Part shown: one piece after another, positions 27,534-36,222 of the stretch
Numbering within the stretch: position 1 is the first letter of the stretch
Layout of the letters: the number at the start of each line of letters is the position of its first letter
DNA from: Thermococcus sp. LS1
GTDB taxonomy: Archaea; Methanobacteriota_B; Thermococci; Thermococcales; Thermococcaceae
DNA: 64,000 nt
Assembly (NCBI RefSeq): GCF_012027395.1
Contig: NZ_SNUJ01000001.1
Coordinates: 62,001-126,000, forward strand
Direction of reading: 5' to 3'
The notes under the pieces: model-generated
Seen by the model: the letters and a program-made list of their open reading frames with translations, nothing else
Database searches by the model: none
Told to the model about the DNA's origin: nothing
Program-made: the position numbers and the translations under genes

Positions 27534-28394
27534 TTAACCTCCGACGCTTCCTGCGGTGAACGCTTCGGCATATGCCTTCACGACTTCCTCATCGCCCATT
27601 ATCATGAGGACTCTGACGAGATCCATGCCCTTCACTTGGGCAAATTCCACGTAGAGGTACTGACTGTCTCTAACGAAAAAAGCTGAATACATGGGTTTTA
27701 ATGCCTCTGTTTCTAAGATTTCCACATGTTCCTTTTCTTTGAAGCCAGAGAATTTGATTTTATTAAGAGTGGCCTTTAAAATTTCCTCGGGCTTACAGGT
27801 ACAAGTTCCGTTGAACCAAGTGGAAACGAACCGTCCTCCACCAGTGCTGTTGAACCAGTAAGGGTTCTCCAAGAGCTCACCTGCCTCGATTTTCCAGCTT
27901 CCGTTGGATATCGGTATCGTGTAAACTGCTATTCTCACTGAACCCGCGGAGACAGCGGTCTCTTTTCGTTTGTCCACCCTTTTCAAATCGCTCCAAGAGT
28001 TCCCGTCGTTTTTGACTCTCCACCGAAGGAATAGACCATAGCCAGCTTTCCCTTCCGCTTCCAGCACTGCCTTTCCTGTAGCCTTGGTGATGTAGCACGG
28101 TGGGCTTATCCCCAGTTCCTCAGCCCAGTCTTCGATCACGTAAAAGCCCTTATCTCCATGGGGCCACGGGGTAAAGCTCTCCTCGTACTCTACAACTGAC
28201 CCGTTTGGTAGATAACGGTGAACAGTTACCACAGGCATCGAGGGCCAGTAGGATACGTTCGAAGTTAGGAGGCAATTCTTTGAACCTTCATCCTGTTCTG
28301 TCTCTCGGATGGGCATTTTGGAATACAACACCACCGCAAGAAAAAGTAAAATAATGGAAAGTATGAGCAGTTTTGTGATAGTTCTACCGTTCAA
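27534..28394 (-). CDS. secreted/membrane-anchored hypothetical protein, partner of the papain-like gene
   Basis: 286 residues from TTG 28394, or 289 from GTG 28403. A single N-terminal hydrophobic helix (LLILSIILLFLAVVLY) anchors an extracellular beta-rich domain with several Asn-X-Ser/Thr sites and a paired CTCK cysteine motif. The GGGGGTGAT just before the TTG is a very strong ribosome-binding site inside the end of the upstream gene, so the two are translationally coupled. No family recognised; it may bind or control the upstream protease-like protein. Confidence 0.65.
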   Translation of the reverse strand: MNGRTITKLLILSIILLFLAVVLYSKMPIRETEQDEGSKNCLLTSNVSYWPSMPVVTVHRYLPNGSVVEYEESFTPWPHGDKGFYVIEDWAEELGISPPCYITKATGKAVLEAEGKAGYGLFLRWRVKNDGNSWSDLKRVDKRKETAVSAGSVRIAVYTIPISNGSWKIEAGELLENPYWFNSTGGGRFVSTWFNGTCTCKPEEILKATLNKIKFSGFKEKEHVEILETEALKPMYSAFFVRDSQYLYVEFAQVKGMDLVRVLMIMGDEEVVKAYAEAFTAGSVGG

Positions 28395-29640
28395 CTGTAT
28401 CACCCCCGGATAATGGTTCTGGCCCGCTTATGCATGTTGGGTATATTACGTATAAATCCGCGTTTTGCCAGTTCCCTACCAAAATCCAGTCCACGCTTAA
28501 TGCCTCATAATTTCTTGCTCCCGTGTGGACTTGTAGGTATTCGTACCCGTTGCTGTAAATTCGGTATCCTGTAAAGGACATTACATGAGGCCATGTTATC
28601 CATTTACCACTTTCCTCTAAATACGCCTGAAATGTTCTAAATAATCCTGGTCTGTTGTTGTCAACCTCATACTTCAATTTGCCAAACAACCAGGAGGGAT
28701 CTGGATTCTCGTACCAATAAACTTGATATGAGCAATGTGGAGGATCAGCCAGTTCCCCTTCCCAGTAGCGGCGAATGGCGTCTTGGTAAAATGCTTCAAG
28801 ACCAGGCCCAATGTCATCGGGAGCAGTGTTCCCACAGTAATCAGTGTGCATAAGGTCATGGAGGATATCTATTATGGCCTCCCGATACCAGTCAGTACGA
28901 TATTGAGGCTCGTAATAACCCACAACCATAGAACCTGCGATTGGAGCGCATGCGTCGTCATCTCCCCAGGGATCCGGGGCTGGCCCAAGGTTTGAATCTG
29001 TATCTGATGCTCCTCCTGGATCTGTATCGGTCCATGCTGGAACGCCGTAGATTATCTTCTCAGACGTTATTGTTGCCAGTGGAGTAATCGGGTATTTCGG
29101 TGTTGTAAGTACTATGGATTCTATTGATTTCCACTCTTTTTGGTTCTTGGTGGCCTCAACTTCCAGTGAGAGAGTGTACCTGCTTGGCTTTTTGTACTCC
29201 CTCCCCTTTATGTCCATTAATTTGTCTCCTATTAGTAACCCATAGCTTAGCCCTCCAAGGTAGGCAAAGCGGTAGTTTTTCGCTCCTTTCCTCACCGCAA
29301 GTTCTTTCATCAAGTCGCTTGGGGTCTTTTCCCCAAAGCCCGCTTCGAGAATTGCCGGCGGCAAATTCCTGTTGGCAGAGACGATTATGTAGCCGATGGT
29401 TTTTCCATTCTTGACCATTCTGAACTCATAAGCGGCTAATCTACCATCGGGGAAGTAGAGGGGTGTTGGGTTGGTTGGGACTGCCCCGTTGAATTCCGGG
29501 AACTTGTGAAGTTCCCTGACTGCCAGTGCTTTGACTGTCGCTAGAGGTACTGCTTCTGGCTTGTCAACTGGTGCTGCCGTCACGATCCCCCCTAACAAGA
29601 AAAGTCCGATAAGTAATACTGCAGGGGCCTTCCAGTTCAT
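28384..29640 (-). CDS. secreted papain-like (C39-type) cysteine peptidase-like protein
   Basis: 418 residues. A signal peptide (WKAPAVLLIGLFLLGGIVTAA) is followed by a propeptide-like region with GYIIVSANRNLPPAIL, reminiscent of streptopain propeptides. The mature part carries a probable nucleophile in DDACAPIAGSMVVGYYE, a candidate His in WPHVMSFTGY and an Asn/Asp near the end (ALSVDWILVGNW), the order of papain-like peptidases. An extracellular peptidase would supply peptides for the fermentation genes nearby. Start ATG 29640 has GGAGGTG six bases upstream. Confidence 0.65.
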   Translation of the reverse strand: MNWKAPAVLLIGLFLLGGIVTAAPVDKPEAVPLATVKALAVRELHKFPEFNGAVPTNPTPLYFPDGRLAAYEFRMVKNGKTIGYIIVSANRNLPPAILEAGFGEKTPSDLMKELAVRKGAKNYRFAYLGGLSYGLLIGDKLMDIKGREYKKPSRYTLSLEVEATKNQKEWKSIESIVLTTPKYPITPLATITSEKIIYGVPAWTDTDPGGASDTDSNLGPAPDPWGDDDACAPIAGSMVVGYYEPQYRTDWYREAIIDILHDLMHTDYCGNTAPDDIGPGLEAFYQDAIRRYWEGELADPPHCSYQVYWYENPDPSWLFGKLKYEVDNNRPGLFRTFQAYLEESGKWITWPHVMSFTGYRIYSNGYEYLQVHTGARNYEALSVDWILVGNWQNADLYVIYPTCISGPEPLSGGDTVER

Positions 29641-29700
29641 GACCTGCACCTCCGGGAAAATAGCAGTGCACAATGAAACGTCAAAATATTTAAACATTTC

Positions 29701-29717
29701 TATCATCAGGAATGATA
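29701..29717. promoter_or_regulatory. TGM-like palindrome upstream of the secreted peptidase gene
   Basis: TATCAT-N5-ATGATA matches the Thermococcales glycolytic motif TATCAC-N5-GTGATA except for one base in each half, with the same spacing. It lies just upstream of a TATA-like TTAAATATT (complement of about 29686-29696) of the minus-strand gene, the placement associated with activation by Tgr/TrmB-like regulators. Confidence 0.4.
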
Positions 29718-29950
29718 AAGTAGTATAAAACCAAGTTATTTAGATAAGAATTCTAAATTATTGAACAAACACGAACTCACTCAAGATGAATCAACATCCT
29801 TCATAATAGAAGGAATCAAACGATCAGACTTTGGCCATTCGGTTATGTCCTTTCAAAACACAGGGATGATATTAAACGAACCACACGCAAGGGTTTAAAA
29901 CGCCTAACCCTTTTATACTTCGGAGACAAAAAACTGAGAGGGTGATGATA
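29718..29950. other. AT-rich gap before nop5, no convincing gene
   Basis: With the corrected starts, 29641-29950 is a 310-base divergent gap. It holds the two promoters and the palindrome at 29701. A short open stretch on the plus strand from TTG 29763 to about 29900 has no ribosome-binding site and no recognisable product, so I do not call it a gene. TTTTATACT at 29911-29919 is the likely nop5 TATA box. Confidence 0.5.
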
Positions 29951-31216
29951 ATGAAAGCGTACCTTGCTGAGAACGTCAGGGGCATCTACGCCTTTGACGA
30001 GAGCGGTAATCTCATCGACCAGAAGGTCTTCTCGGGAAAGCCAGAAGTGAGCCTTGACAGGCTTTTGAAGGGCGAGTCGAGCGACGAGCTCCTTTCGTTC
30101 CTCAAAGAGCTTGAAAGCAGGGGCTACGACGAGTTCGTAGTCGAGGACTCGGAGCTGAGCAGGGCTTTAAAGGAGCTCGGATACAATGTTACTGCTGAGT
30201 TCCCCAACATAGCCGGTGAAAAGCTCCGTTCAAACCCGGAGGAGTTTTTGGGCGAGAACTGGTTTGAGGAGTACTTCAGCGTCGGTGTGGCCCTGACAAG
30301 GCTCCGCATACAGGAACAGAGCGGTGCGAGAGATAAGATGATAATCCAGGCCATTGAGGCGCTTGATGACATTGACAAAGTCATCAACCTCCTAGTTTCC
30401 CGCCTCAGGGAGTGGTACAGCCTCCACCTCCCGGAGCTGGACGAGATTCTGCCCAAGCATCAGCAGTACGTTGCCTTCGTCAAGACCATAGGACCGAGGG
30501 AAAACGTCACCGAGGAGAAGCTCAGGGAGCTTGGCCTTCCCGATGGAAAGATCGAAAAGATAGTCAAGGCCGCCGAGAGCTCCATGGGCGCCCCGCTCGG
30601 CAAGTTCGATAGCGACATAATCCAGAAGCTCGCCAGCGAGATAAGCGACCTCTATAAGCTGAGGGAGCAGATAGAGGACTACCTCGAGACTGCCATGGAC
30701 GAGGTCGCCCCGAACCTCAAGGCCCTCGTTGGTGCGAAGCTCGGTGCCAGGCTACTCAGCCTCGCTGGAGGCCTCAAGGAACTCGCCATGATGCCGGCAT
30801 CGACCATACAGGTTCTCGGTGCCGAGAAGGCGCTCTTCAGGCACCTCAGAACCGGTGCCAAGCCGCCGAAGCACGGTGTCATATTCCAGTATCCCGCCAT
30901 AAACCGCTCACCGTGGTGGCAGAGGGGTAAGATAGCAAGGGCTCTCGCCGGCAAGCTTGCCATAGCTGCCAGAGTCGACTACTTCTCCGGCGAATACATC
31001 GCTGAAGAGCTCAAGCAGGAGTTGGAGCAGAGGATAAAGGAGATCAAGGAAAAGTACCCGAACCCACCCAAGAGGAAGGCCAAGCCAGAGAAGAAAAAGA
31101 AGGAGAAGAAGTTCAAGAAGAAGGGCAAGGAGAAGTTCAGGGGCAAGGAAAAGAAGAAAGGAAAAGGCGAGGGTAAAAAGGGTGGAAAGAAGAAAAAGAA
31201 GGGTGGCAAGAGGTGA
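29951..31216 (+). CDS. nop5: C/D box RNP core protein Nop5
   Basis: 421 residues. Nop5 bridges L7Ae-bound C/D guide RNA to fibrillarin in the 2'-O-methylation RNP. It has an N-terminal fibrillarin-binding domain, a long coiled coil (about 120-260) and the NOP domain with GAKLGARLLSLAGGLKELAMMPASTIQ... pattern (seen around residues 262-300), where GAEKALFRHL follows. The last ~60 residues are an extreme Lys/Glu/Gly tail. Start ATG 29951; upstream GTG and ATG lie in the GGTGATGATA site. The fibrillarin gene follows by five bases. Confidence 0.95.
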   Translation: MKAYLAENVRGIYAFDESGNLIDQKVFSGKPEVSLDRLLKGESSDELLSFLKELESRGYDEFVVEDSELSRALKELGYNVTAEFPNIAGEKLRSNPEEFLGENWFEEYFSVGVALTRLRIQEQSGARDKMIIQAIEALDDIDKVINLLVSRLREWYSLHLPELDEILPKHQQYVAFVKTIGPRENVTEEKLRELGLPDGKIEKIVKAAESSMGAPLGKFDSDIIQKLASEISDLYKLREQIEDYLETAMDEVAPNLKALVGAKLGARLLSLAGGLKELAMMPASTIQVLGAEKALFRHLRTGAKPPKHGVIFQYPAINRSPWWQRGKIARALAGKLAIAARVDYFSGEYIAEELKQELEQRIKEIKEKYPNPPKRKAKPEKKKKEKKFKKKGKEKFRGKEKKKGKGEGKKGGKKKKKGGKR

Positions 31217-31221
31217 TTTGA

Positions 31222-31902
31222 ATGAAGATTAAAAAGCACAAGTTCCCGGGCGTTTACGTCTTCATCGATGAGGACGGGAGCGAGAAGATAGCCACCAAGA
31301 ACCTCGTCCCCGGCCAGAAGGTCTACGGCGAGAGGCTGATCAAGTTTGAGGGCGAGGAGTACAGGGTCTGGAACCCGAGGAGGTCAAAGCTCGGCGCGGC
31401 CATACTCAATGGCCTCAAGCACTTCCCGATTAAGCCGGGCTCAACCGTGCTCTACCTCGGTGTAGCGAGCGGAACTACTGCATCTCACGTCAGCGACATA
31501 GTCGGCTGGGAGGGCAAGGTCTTTGGAGTGGAGTTCTCGCCGCGCGTCCTCAGGGAGCTCGTTCCGATAGTCGAGGAGAGAAGGAACATAGTTCCGATAC
31601 TCGGCGATGCAACGAAGCCAGAAGGTTATCGCGCGCTGGTTCCCAAGGTGGACGTCATCTTCGAGGACGTCGCCCAGCCTACGCAGGCGAAGATACTCAT
31701 CGACAACGCAAAGGTCTTCCTCAAGAGCGGCGGCTACGGAATGATATCCGTCAAGAGCAGGAGCATTGACGTCACCAAGGAACCGGAGCAGGTCTTCAAG
31801 GAGGTCGAGAAGGAGCTTGCAACCTACTTCGAGGTCGTCGAGAGGCTTTCGCTTGAGCCCTACGAGAAGGACCACGCGCTGTTCGTGGTCAGGAAGCCTT
31901 GA
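31222..31902 (+). CDS. flpA: fibrillarin-like rRNA/tRNA 2'-O-methyltransferase
   Basis: 226 residues, typical for archaeal fibrillarin. The SAM site includes [18 protein letters not shown] (about residue 76), [14 protein letters not shown] and the Asp of [10 protein letters not shown]; the catalytic region continues [16 protein letters not shown]. It methylates ribose 2'-OH groups at sites chosen by C/D box guide RNAs, bound to Nop5 encoded just upstream in the same operon. Confidence 0.96.
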   Translation: MKIKKHKFPGVYVFIDEDGSEKIATKNLVPGQKVYGERLIKFEGEEYRVWNPRRSKLGAAILNGLKHFPIKPGSTVLYLGVASGTTASHVSDIVGWEGKVFGVEFSPRVLRELVPIVEERRNIVPILGDATKPEGYRALVPKVDVIFEDVAQPTQAKILIDNAKVFLKSGGYGMISVKSRSIDVTKEPEQVFKEVEKELATYFEVVERLSLEPYEKDHALFVVRKP

Positions 31903-31936
31903 GTCTCTCTTTACTTTTGAGCATGGGGGTGCCGGG

Positions 31937-32401
31937 ATGGTTTTTGACTCGGCGATCCCTCTATTGGTGGTACTGGCGCCATTTCTGCTCATTGTTTCTT
32001 TTGTGGCCATCAAGATAAAGCTCTACCTCGATGAGTACGTTCCCCGCAGGGTTGTCGTTAGGCATGATGGCGGACGTAAGATCATTTCTGTGGAGACGAA
32101 GAAGAAAAACATCCAGATACCTGTGAAGGAGTTTTGGAGGACGAACTGCAGAGAGACGCTTGAGGTCAGGCTCAACGGGCTTGCCTTTGGGAGGTACCGA
32201 CTGGGCCTCTACAAGGGCGCATACGGGTATGTCGACTCCTACGCGGTCTCGGATTCCGGCCTGCTCATAGAGGACACAAACGGGAAAAGATACTACCTTG
32301 CTTTTGATAACATTGATGAAGTCGTGGATGCGATAATGGATGACAGCATAAGAGAGAAGGCAATAACGGTGAGAGATAAAGCGAAGGAAAATAGAACTTA
32401 A
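31937..32401 (+). CDS. hypothetical single-TM protein
   Basis: 154 residues. An N-terminal helix (SAIPLLVVLAPFLLIVSFVA) anchors a small domain of alternating strands with an acidic end (FDNIDEVVDAIMDD). The start ATG 31937 follows GGGGGTG. The beta pattern with RLGLYKGAYGYVDSYAVSD resembles small PH-like folds, but I recognise no family. It is likely co-transcribed with flpA; a hairpin follows its stop. Confidence 0.65.
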   Translation: MVFDSAIPLLVVLAPFLLIVSFVAIKIKLYLDEYVPRRVVVRHDGGRKIISVETKKKNIQIPVKEFWRTNCRETLEVRLNGLAFGRYRLGLYKGAYGYVDSYAVSDSGLLIEDTNGKRYYLAFDNIDEVVDAIMDDSIREKAITVRDKAKENRT

Positions 32402-32416
32402 AGGGATCGGCAGTAT

Positions 32417-32439
32417 CCAGAAACGACAACATTTTCTGG
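32417..32439 (+). terminator. hairpin after the single-TM gene
   Basis: CCAGAAA and TTTCTGG form a perfect 7-base stem with a 9-base loop, 16 bases after the stop codon. It may mark the transcript end before the HMG-CoA synthase promoter, although no long T tract follows. Confidence 0.35.
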
Positions 32440-32531
32440 AATTCTTGTCACTTGGAGACTCGGTTGAATTCAGATGAGCTTCACCTGGTATCGCCAATCG
32501 TCGAAAAAGCCTTTCACTTTCACCGAAAGAC

Positions 32532-32540
32532 TTTTATAAC
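32532..32540 (+). promoter_or_regulatory. TATA box of the mevalonate operon
   Basis: TTTTATAAC lies about 55 bases before the HMG-CoA synthase ATG, with a purine-rich sequence just upstream as a possible BRE. Initiation near 32562 would leave a ~30-base leader ending in AGGTGATG. Confidence 0.55.
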
Positions 32541-32592
32541 TCCCGTCTCAACCTTAGGCGGAGTTACGTTCAACTTTTGTAGGTGATGCCCC

Positions 32593-33645
32593 ATGAGAAA
32601 GCTCCTGAAGCCCGTCAAGGACGTCGGTATCGTCGGCTACGGTGCCTACGTTCCAAGGTATAGAATCAAAGCCGAAGAGATAGGAAGGGTCTGGGGAGTT
32701 TCGAGCTTCCCGATCGAGGAGAAAGCCGTTCCAGGTCTTGACGAGGATGCACTCACAATTGGAATTGAGGCAGCGAGAAACGCCCTCAAAAGGGCGAGGA
32801 TAGATCCAAAGCTCATCAGGGCGGTGTGGTTTGGCTCGGAGTCCAAGCCCTACGCCGTTAAGCCCACCGGAACTGTAATAGCTGAAGCCATCGGCGCTAC
32901 GCCAGACGTCAGCACCGCCGACTTCGAGTTCGCCTGTAAGGCTGGAACCGAGGCACTTCAGACCGCCATCGGTTTCGTCGGCTCAGGAATGGCCGACTAT
33001 GCCATGGCCATCGGTGCCGACACCGCCCAGGGAAGGCCCGGTGACCACCTCGAGTTCACCGCCGGCGCTGGAGGTGCCGCTTTCATAGTTGGCGAGAAGA
33101 GCTCCGAGACCGTTGCGTATTTTGAGGGAAGCTACTCCTACGTCACCGACACTCCGGACTTCTGGAGGCGCCAGCACGAGCACTACCCGAGGCACGGAAA
33201 CAGGTTCACCGGGGAGCCGGCATACTTCCACCACATAGTCAACGCCGCCAAGACCCTGATGGAGGAGCTTGGTTTAACCGTCAACGACTTCGACTATGCC
33301 GTCTTCCACCAGCCTAACGTTAAGTTCCCGCTTACCGTCGGCAAGATTCTTGGAATCCCCAAAGAGAAGATACTCCCAGGACTGCTCACCGGAATCATAG
33401 GAAACACCTACAGCGGCGCGACTATGGTAGGCATTTCCGCCGTTCTCGATATCGCCAAGCCTGGCGACAGGATTCTGTGGGTCTCCTTCGGTTCTGGAGC
33501 AGGAAGCGATGCCTTCAGCATCGTCGTACAGGACGCCATAGAGGAGAAGCGCGACCTCGCGCCGAAGACTATGGACTACGTGAACAGGAAGAAGTACATC
33601 GACTACGCCCTCTATGCGAAGGCGAGAAGGAAGTACATAATGTGA
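32593..33645 (+). CDS. hydroxymethylglutaryl-CoA synthase (archaeal)
   Basis: 350 residues. It condenses acetoacetyl-CoA with acetyl-CoA to HMG-CoA for mevalonate and ether-lipid synthesis. The nucleophilic Cys is in [13 protein letters not shown] (about residue 114), the general base Glu in [13 protein letters not shown], and the His in [11 protein letters not shown] (about 238). The thiolase gene begins ten bases later and a DUF35 gene after that, the arrangement known to form a channeling complex in methanogens. Confidence 0.95.
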   Translation: MRKLLKPVKDVGIVGYGAYVPRYRIKAEEIGRVWGVSSFPIEEKAVPGLDEDALTIGIEAARNALKRARIDPKLIRAVWFGSESKPYAVKPTGTVIAEAIGATPDVSTADFEFACKAGTEALQTAIGFVGSGMADYAMAIGADTAQGRPGDHLEFTAGAGGAAFIVGEKSSETVAYFEGSYSYVTDTPDFWRRQHEHYPRHGNRFTGEPAYFHHIVNAAKTLMEELGLTVNDFDYAVFHQPNVKFPLTVGKILGIPKEKILPGLLTGIIGNTYSGATMVGISAVLDIAKPGDRILWVSFGSGAGSDAFSIVVQDAIEEKRDLAPKTMDYVNRKKYIDYALYAKARRKYIM

Positions 33646-33655
33646 GGTGGTTGAA

Positions 33656-34816
33656 ATGAAGAAGGCCGTCATAATCGGTGTCGGAATGACCCCCGTTGGG
33701 GAACACTGGAAGCTTGCCCTTCGCGATCTGGCCGTTGAGGCGGTTCTCAAGGCTATGGACGACGCTGGAATCGACAGGGTTGACTCCCTTTACGTTGGAA
33801 ACATGGTCTCAGGATCATTCGTCGAGCAGGAGAACCTCGGAGCGCTCATAGCCGACTGGGCTGGCTTGGGAAACATCCCCGCCGTTAAGATTGAGGCAGC
33901 CTGTGCCAGTGGCGGTGCCGCCGTCCAGGAAGGAGTTAAGGCCGTTCTGAGTGGTCTCGAGGATGTAGTTGCCGTCGTCGGCGTTGAGAAGATGACCGAT
34001 GCCTGGCCAAGCGACGCCACCCGCTACTTGGCTTACGCCGCCGACGCCGAGTGGGAGCTCTTCCACGGGGCCAGCTTCGTCGCCCTTAACGCGCTCATCA
34101 TGCGCTATTACATGAAGACCTATGGCTACACCGAGGAGGACTTGGCTTTATTCGCCGTTAACGCTCACGCCAACGGCGCTAAGAACCCCTACGCGATGTT
34201 CAAGAGGCCGATAAAGGTTGAGACCGTCCTCAAGAGCCCATACATTGCTGACCCGCTCAAGCTCTTTGACGCGTCCCCTGTCTGCGACGGTGCCGCGGCC
34301 CTGATAATCACCACACCGGAGAAAGCGAAGGAGCTCGGTGTTCCTAAGGAGAAGTGGGTCGAGGTCGCCGGAATAGGAAGGGCCATCGACACCATAAACC
34401 TCGCCAACAGAGAGGATCTTCTTGACCTCAAAGCTGCAAGGGTAGCCGCTCAGAGGGCATACAAGATGGCAGGCGTCGAACCAAAGGATATAGACTTCTT
34501 CGAGGTTCATGATGCGTTCACAGTTATGGCCGCCCTCAGCCTAGAAGCTCTCGGCGTTGCCAAGAAAGGCGAGGGAGCAAAGCTCGCGAAGGAGGGTCAG
34601 ATAGCCATCGACGCTGATTATCCGATACAGACCATGGGTGGACTAAAGGCCAGAGGACACCCAGTCGGAGCGACCGGCGTTTACCAGACAGTCGAAGCGG
34701 TTCTCCAGCTGCGCGGAGAAGCGCCGAGCCAGGTACCCGATGCTGAAGTGGGTCTGACCCAGAACATAGGTGGAACCGGCTCGAACATAACTGTTAACGT
34801 CCTGAGGAGGGTCTGA
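33656..34816 (+). CDS. acetyl-CoA C-acetyltransferase (thiolase, SCP-x-like archaeal type)
   Basis: 386 residues. It joins two acetyl-CoA to acetoacetyl-CoA and hands this to HMG-CoA synthase. The nucleophilic Cys is in IEAACASGGAAVQEG (about residue 85); the C-terminal part has EVHDAFTVM and the catalytic GLKARGHPVGATG loop. A final Cys typical of bacterial thiolases is replaced in the archaeal type. ATG 33656 follows GAGGTGGTTGAA; the in-frame GTG 33647 overlaps that site. Confidence 0.94.
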   Translation: MKKAVIIGVGMTPVGEHWKLALRDLAVEAVLKAMDDAGIDRVDSLYVGNMVSGSFVEQENLGALIADWAGLGNIPAVKIEAACASGGAAVQEGVKAVLSGLEDVVAVVGVEKMTDAWPSDATRYLAYAADAEWELFHGASFVALNALIMRYYMKTYGYTEEDLALFAVNAHANGAKNPYAMFKRPIKVETVLKSPYIADPLKLFDASPVCDGAAALIITTPEKAKELGVPKEKWVEVAGIGRAIDTINLANREDLLDLKAARVAAQRAYKMAGVEPKDIDFFEVHDAFTVMAALSLEALGVAKKGEGAKLAKEGQIAIDADYPIQTMGGLKARGHPVGATGVYQTVEAVLQLRGEAPSQVPDAEVGLTQNIGGTGSNITVNVLRRV

Positions 34817-34818
34817 AA

Positions 34819-35223
34819 ATGGCGAGGCCGATGCAGGTTTCGAGGCACTGGAGGCACTTCCGTGAGAAGTACAGGCTCATCGGCGGTAAGTGCGAGAACG
34901 GCCACGTTCACTTCCCGAAGAGGAGCGTCTGCCCCGTCTGCGGCTCGAGGAACATCGAGGAGATTGAGCTCAGTGGTAGGGGCAAGATCCTAAGCTGGAC
35001 CATCGTTAGGAACCCGCCGAGCGGCTTCGAGTACTACAAGCCCTATCCGCTCGCCCTTATCGAGCTCGAGGAGGGACCGGTGGTACTGGCCCAGCTGACG
35101 GACGTCGATCCCGAGGAGATTGACTTCGGCATGGAGGTCGAGGTCGTCACCAAGAAGATAAGGGAGTTCGAGGAGGACGGAATAATCCTCTACGGCTACA
35201 AGTTCAGGCCGCCGATTAAGTGA
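34819..35223 (+). CDS. DUF35 OB-fold/zinc-ribbon scaffold of the thiolase-HMG-CoA synthase complex
   Basis: 134 residues. An N-terminal helix (RHWRHFREKYRLIGGKC) precedes a rubredoxin-like zinc ribbon whose cysteines are in GGKC and CPVCGSR, then an OB fold with ILSWTIVRNPPSGFEYYKPYP. The methanogen homologue binds thiolase and HMG-CoA synthase and shares their CoA-binding site, making the unfavourable thiolase step proceed. It starts two bases after the thiolase stop. Only three of four zinc-site cysteines are evident; a His nearby (NGHVHFP) may serve instead. Confidence 0.92.
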   Translation: MARPMQVSRHWRHFREKYRLIGGKCENGHVHFPKRSVCPVCGSRNIEEIELSGRGKILSWTIVRNPPSGFEYYKPYPLALIELEEGPVVLAQLTDVDPEEIDFGMEVEVVTKKIREFEEDGIILYGYKFRPPIK

Positions 35224-35256
35224 GAAGCCTCTTTTTCCACCATTTTTCCCAAACAA
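35224..35256 (+). terminator. T-rich terminator of the mevalonate operon
   Basis: Three T5 tracts follow the DUF35 stop within 33 bases. No gene lies between here and the convergent gene ending at 35338. Confidence 0.45.
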
Positions 35257-35337
35257 TTTCTGGCATTAATGTATCAAGCCAGTGGTGACTTCATTATCCA
35301 AACGAAGTCAACCAAACAAAAGAAATCTGGAACAGTA

Positions 35338-35631
35338 TCAACTCTTCTCAATCCTCATCCTATCCCCGCTCTCGAACTCCAGCTCAAGTTTGCCTTTCTC
35401 CATCTTCACCTTCACACCATCAACAACGGCCTCTAGCTTTCCATCCTTGGCCTCGACGCCGAGCATCTCGGCTATCTCTCCAACACTCCTCAGCGAGCCG
35501 CTCATCGTGGTTTCGAGCTTCTCCCCACCGCTCTCTATCGTAACCTTCAGCTTCCCCTTTCCTTCCCGTATAAAACTCTCCTCGTTCAAGTTTCCCACCT
35601 TCTCAGGGTTTGGCGGACGTATGCAGGGCAT
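35338..35631 (-). CDS. small beta-rich hypothetical protein
   Basis: 97 residues, soluble. Alternating Lys/Glu strands (GKLKVTIESGGEKLETTMSG, KLEAVVDGVKVKMEKG) predict a small beta sheet with one helix (VGEIAEMLGV). ATG 35631 behind GGGTGG is preferred to GTG 35640. It follows the GNAT gene by 17 bases on the same strand and is probably co-transcribed. No family recognised. Confidence 0.6.
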   Translation of the reverse strand: MPCIRPPNPEKVGNLNEESFIREGKGKLKVTIESGGEKLETTMSGSLRSVGEIAEMLGVEAKDGKLEAVVDGVKVKMEKGKLELEFESGDRMRIEKS

Positions 35632-35648
35632 CCCATCCACCCAATAGT

Positions 35649-36152
35649 TTAGCTTTCCCTCTTCCCTTTATCATCCTTTCGAATGTCCTTCACCATTCGA
35701 ACCCATATCCCGCTCTGCTCTACCCTTCTGAAGCCGTAGTCCTCGTAGAATTTCATGGCCTTCTCGTTCTTCTCGCCCACCCAGAGCTCTATCCTGTCGT
35801 TGTACTTGCTCAAGTATTCGAGGCACTTTTCCATCAGCTTGTGCCCGATTCCGTGTCCCTGAAAGCGCTTATCAACGACGAACTCGTGGATAGCTCCAAC
35901 GGTCCTCCCCTCGTACTTGCTGTACCAGTCGTTGTCACAGACGATAAAGCCGGCTATCTCGTCGCCGACCTTGGCAACAAAGAAGCCGTCCTTGGCTTTG
36001 TTCCAGCACCAGCGGAGGTAGCGCTTGGCGTAACTCTCCCCCTCACCGCCGTACTCTCGCATACCTTCGTAGCCGCTCATGTATATCTCTATCAGCCTCT
36101 CAAGGGTCTCCTGATCGAGCTTTTGCAGCTTCTCTATCCTTACCTCACTCAT
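35649..36152 (-). CDS. GNAT-family N-acetyltransferase
   Basis: 167 residues. The acetyl-CoA-binding motif A is VVDKRFQGHGIGHKLMEKCLEYL (about residues 92-114), with the Q/R-x-x-G-x-G/A loop as RFQGHGIG, and motif B ends KFYEDYGFRRVEQSG. RimI-like proteins acetylate protein N-termini or small amines; the acceptor is unknown. ATG 36152 is preferred to an upstream in-frame TTG. It diverges from the MBF1-like gene. Confidence 0.88.
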   Translation of the reverse strand: MSEVRIEKLQKLDQETLERLIEIYMSGYEGMREYGGEGESYAKRYLRWCWNKAKDGFFVAKVGDEIAGFIVCDNDWYSKYEGRTVGAIHEFVVDKRFQGHGIGHKLMEKCLEYLSKYNDRIELWVGEKNEKAMKFYEDYGFRRVEQSGIWVRMVKDIRKDDKGKRES

Positions 36153-36222
36153 CAATATAAGCTCATCGAGGGGTTTAAAAAGGATAGCTCCGAGCTTTAG
36201 GTGGAGTCAGAAGGTGATTAAA

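Noticed and set aside
29763-29900. 46-codon plus-strand stretch starting at TTG
   Set aside because: No ribosome-binding site, overlaps promoter elements, unknown product.
31766-31936. N-terminal extension of the gene at 31937
   Set aside because: It lies inside fibrillarin in another frame; a strong GGGGGTG precedes ATG 31937.
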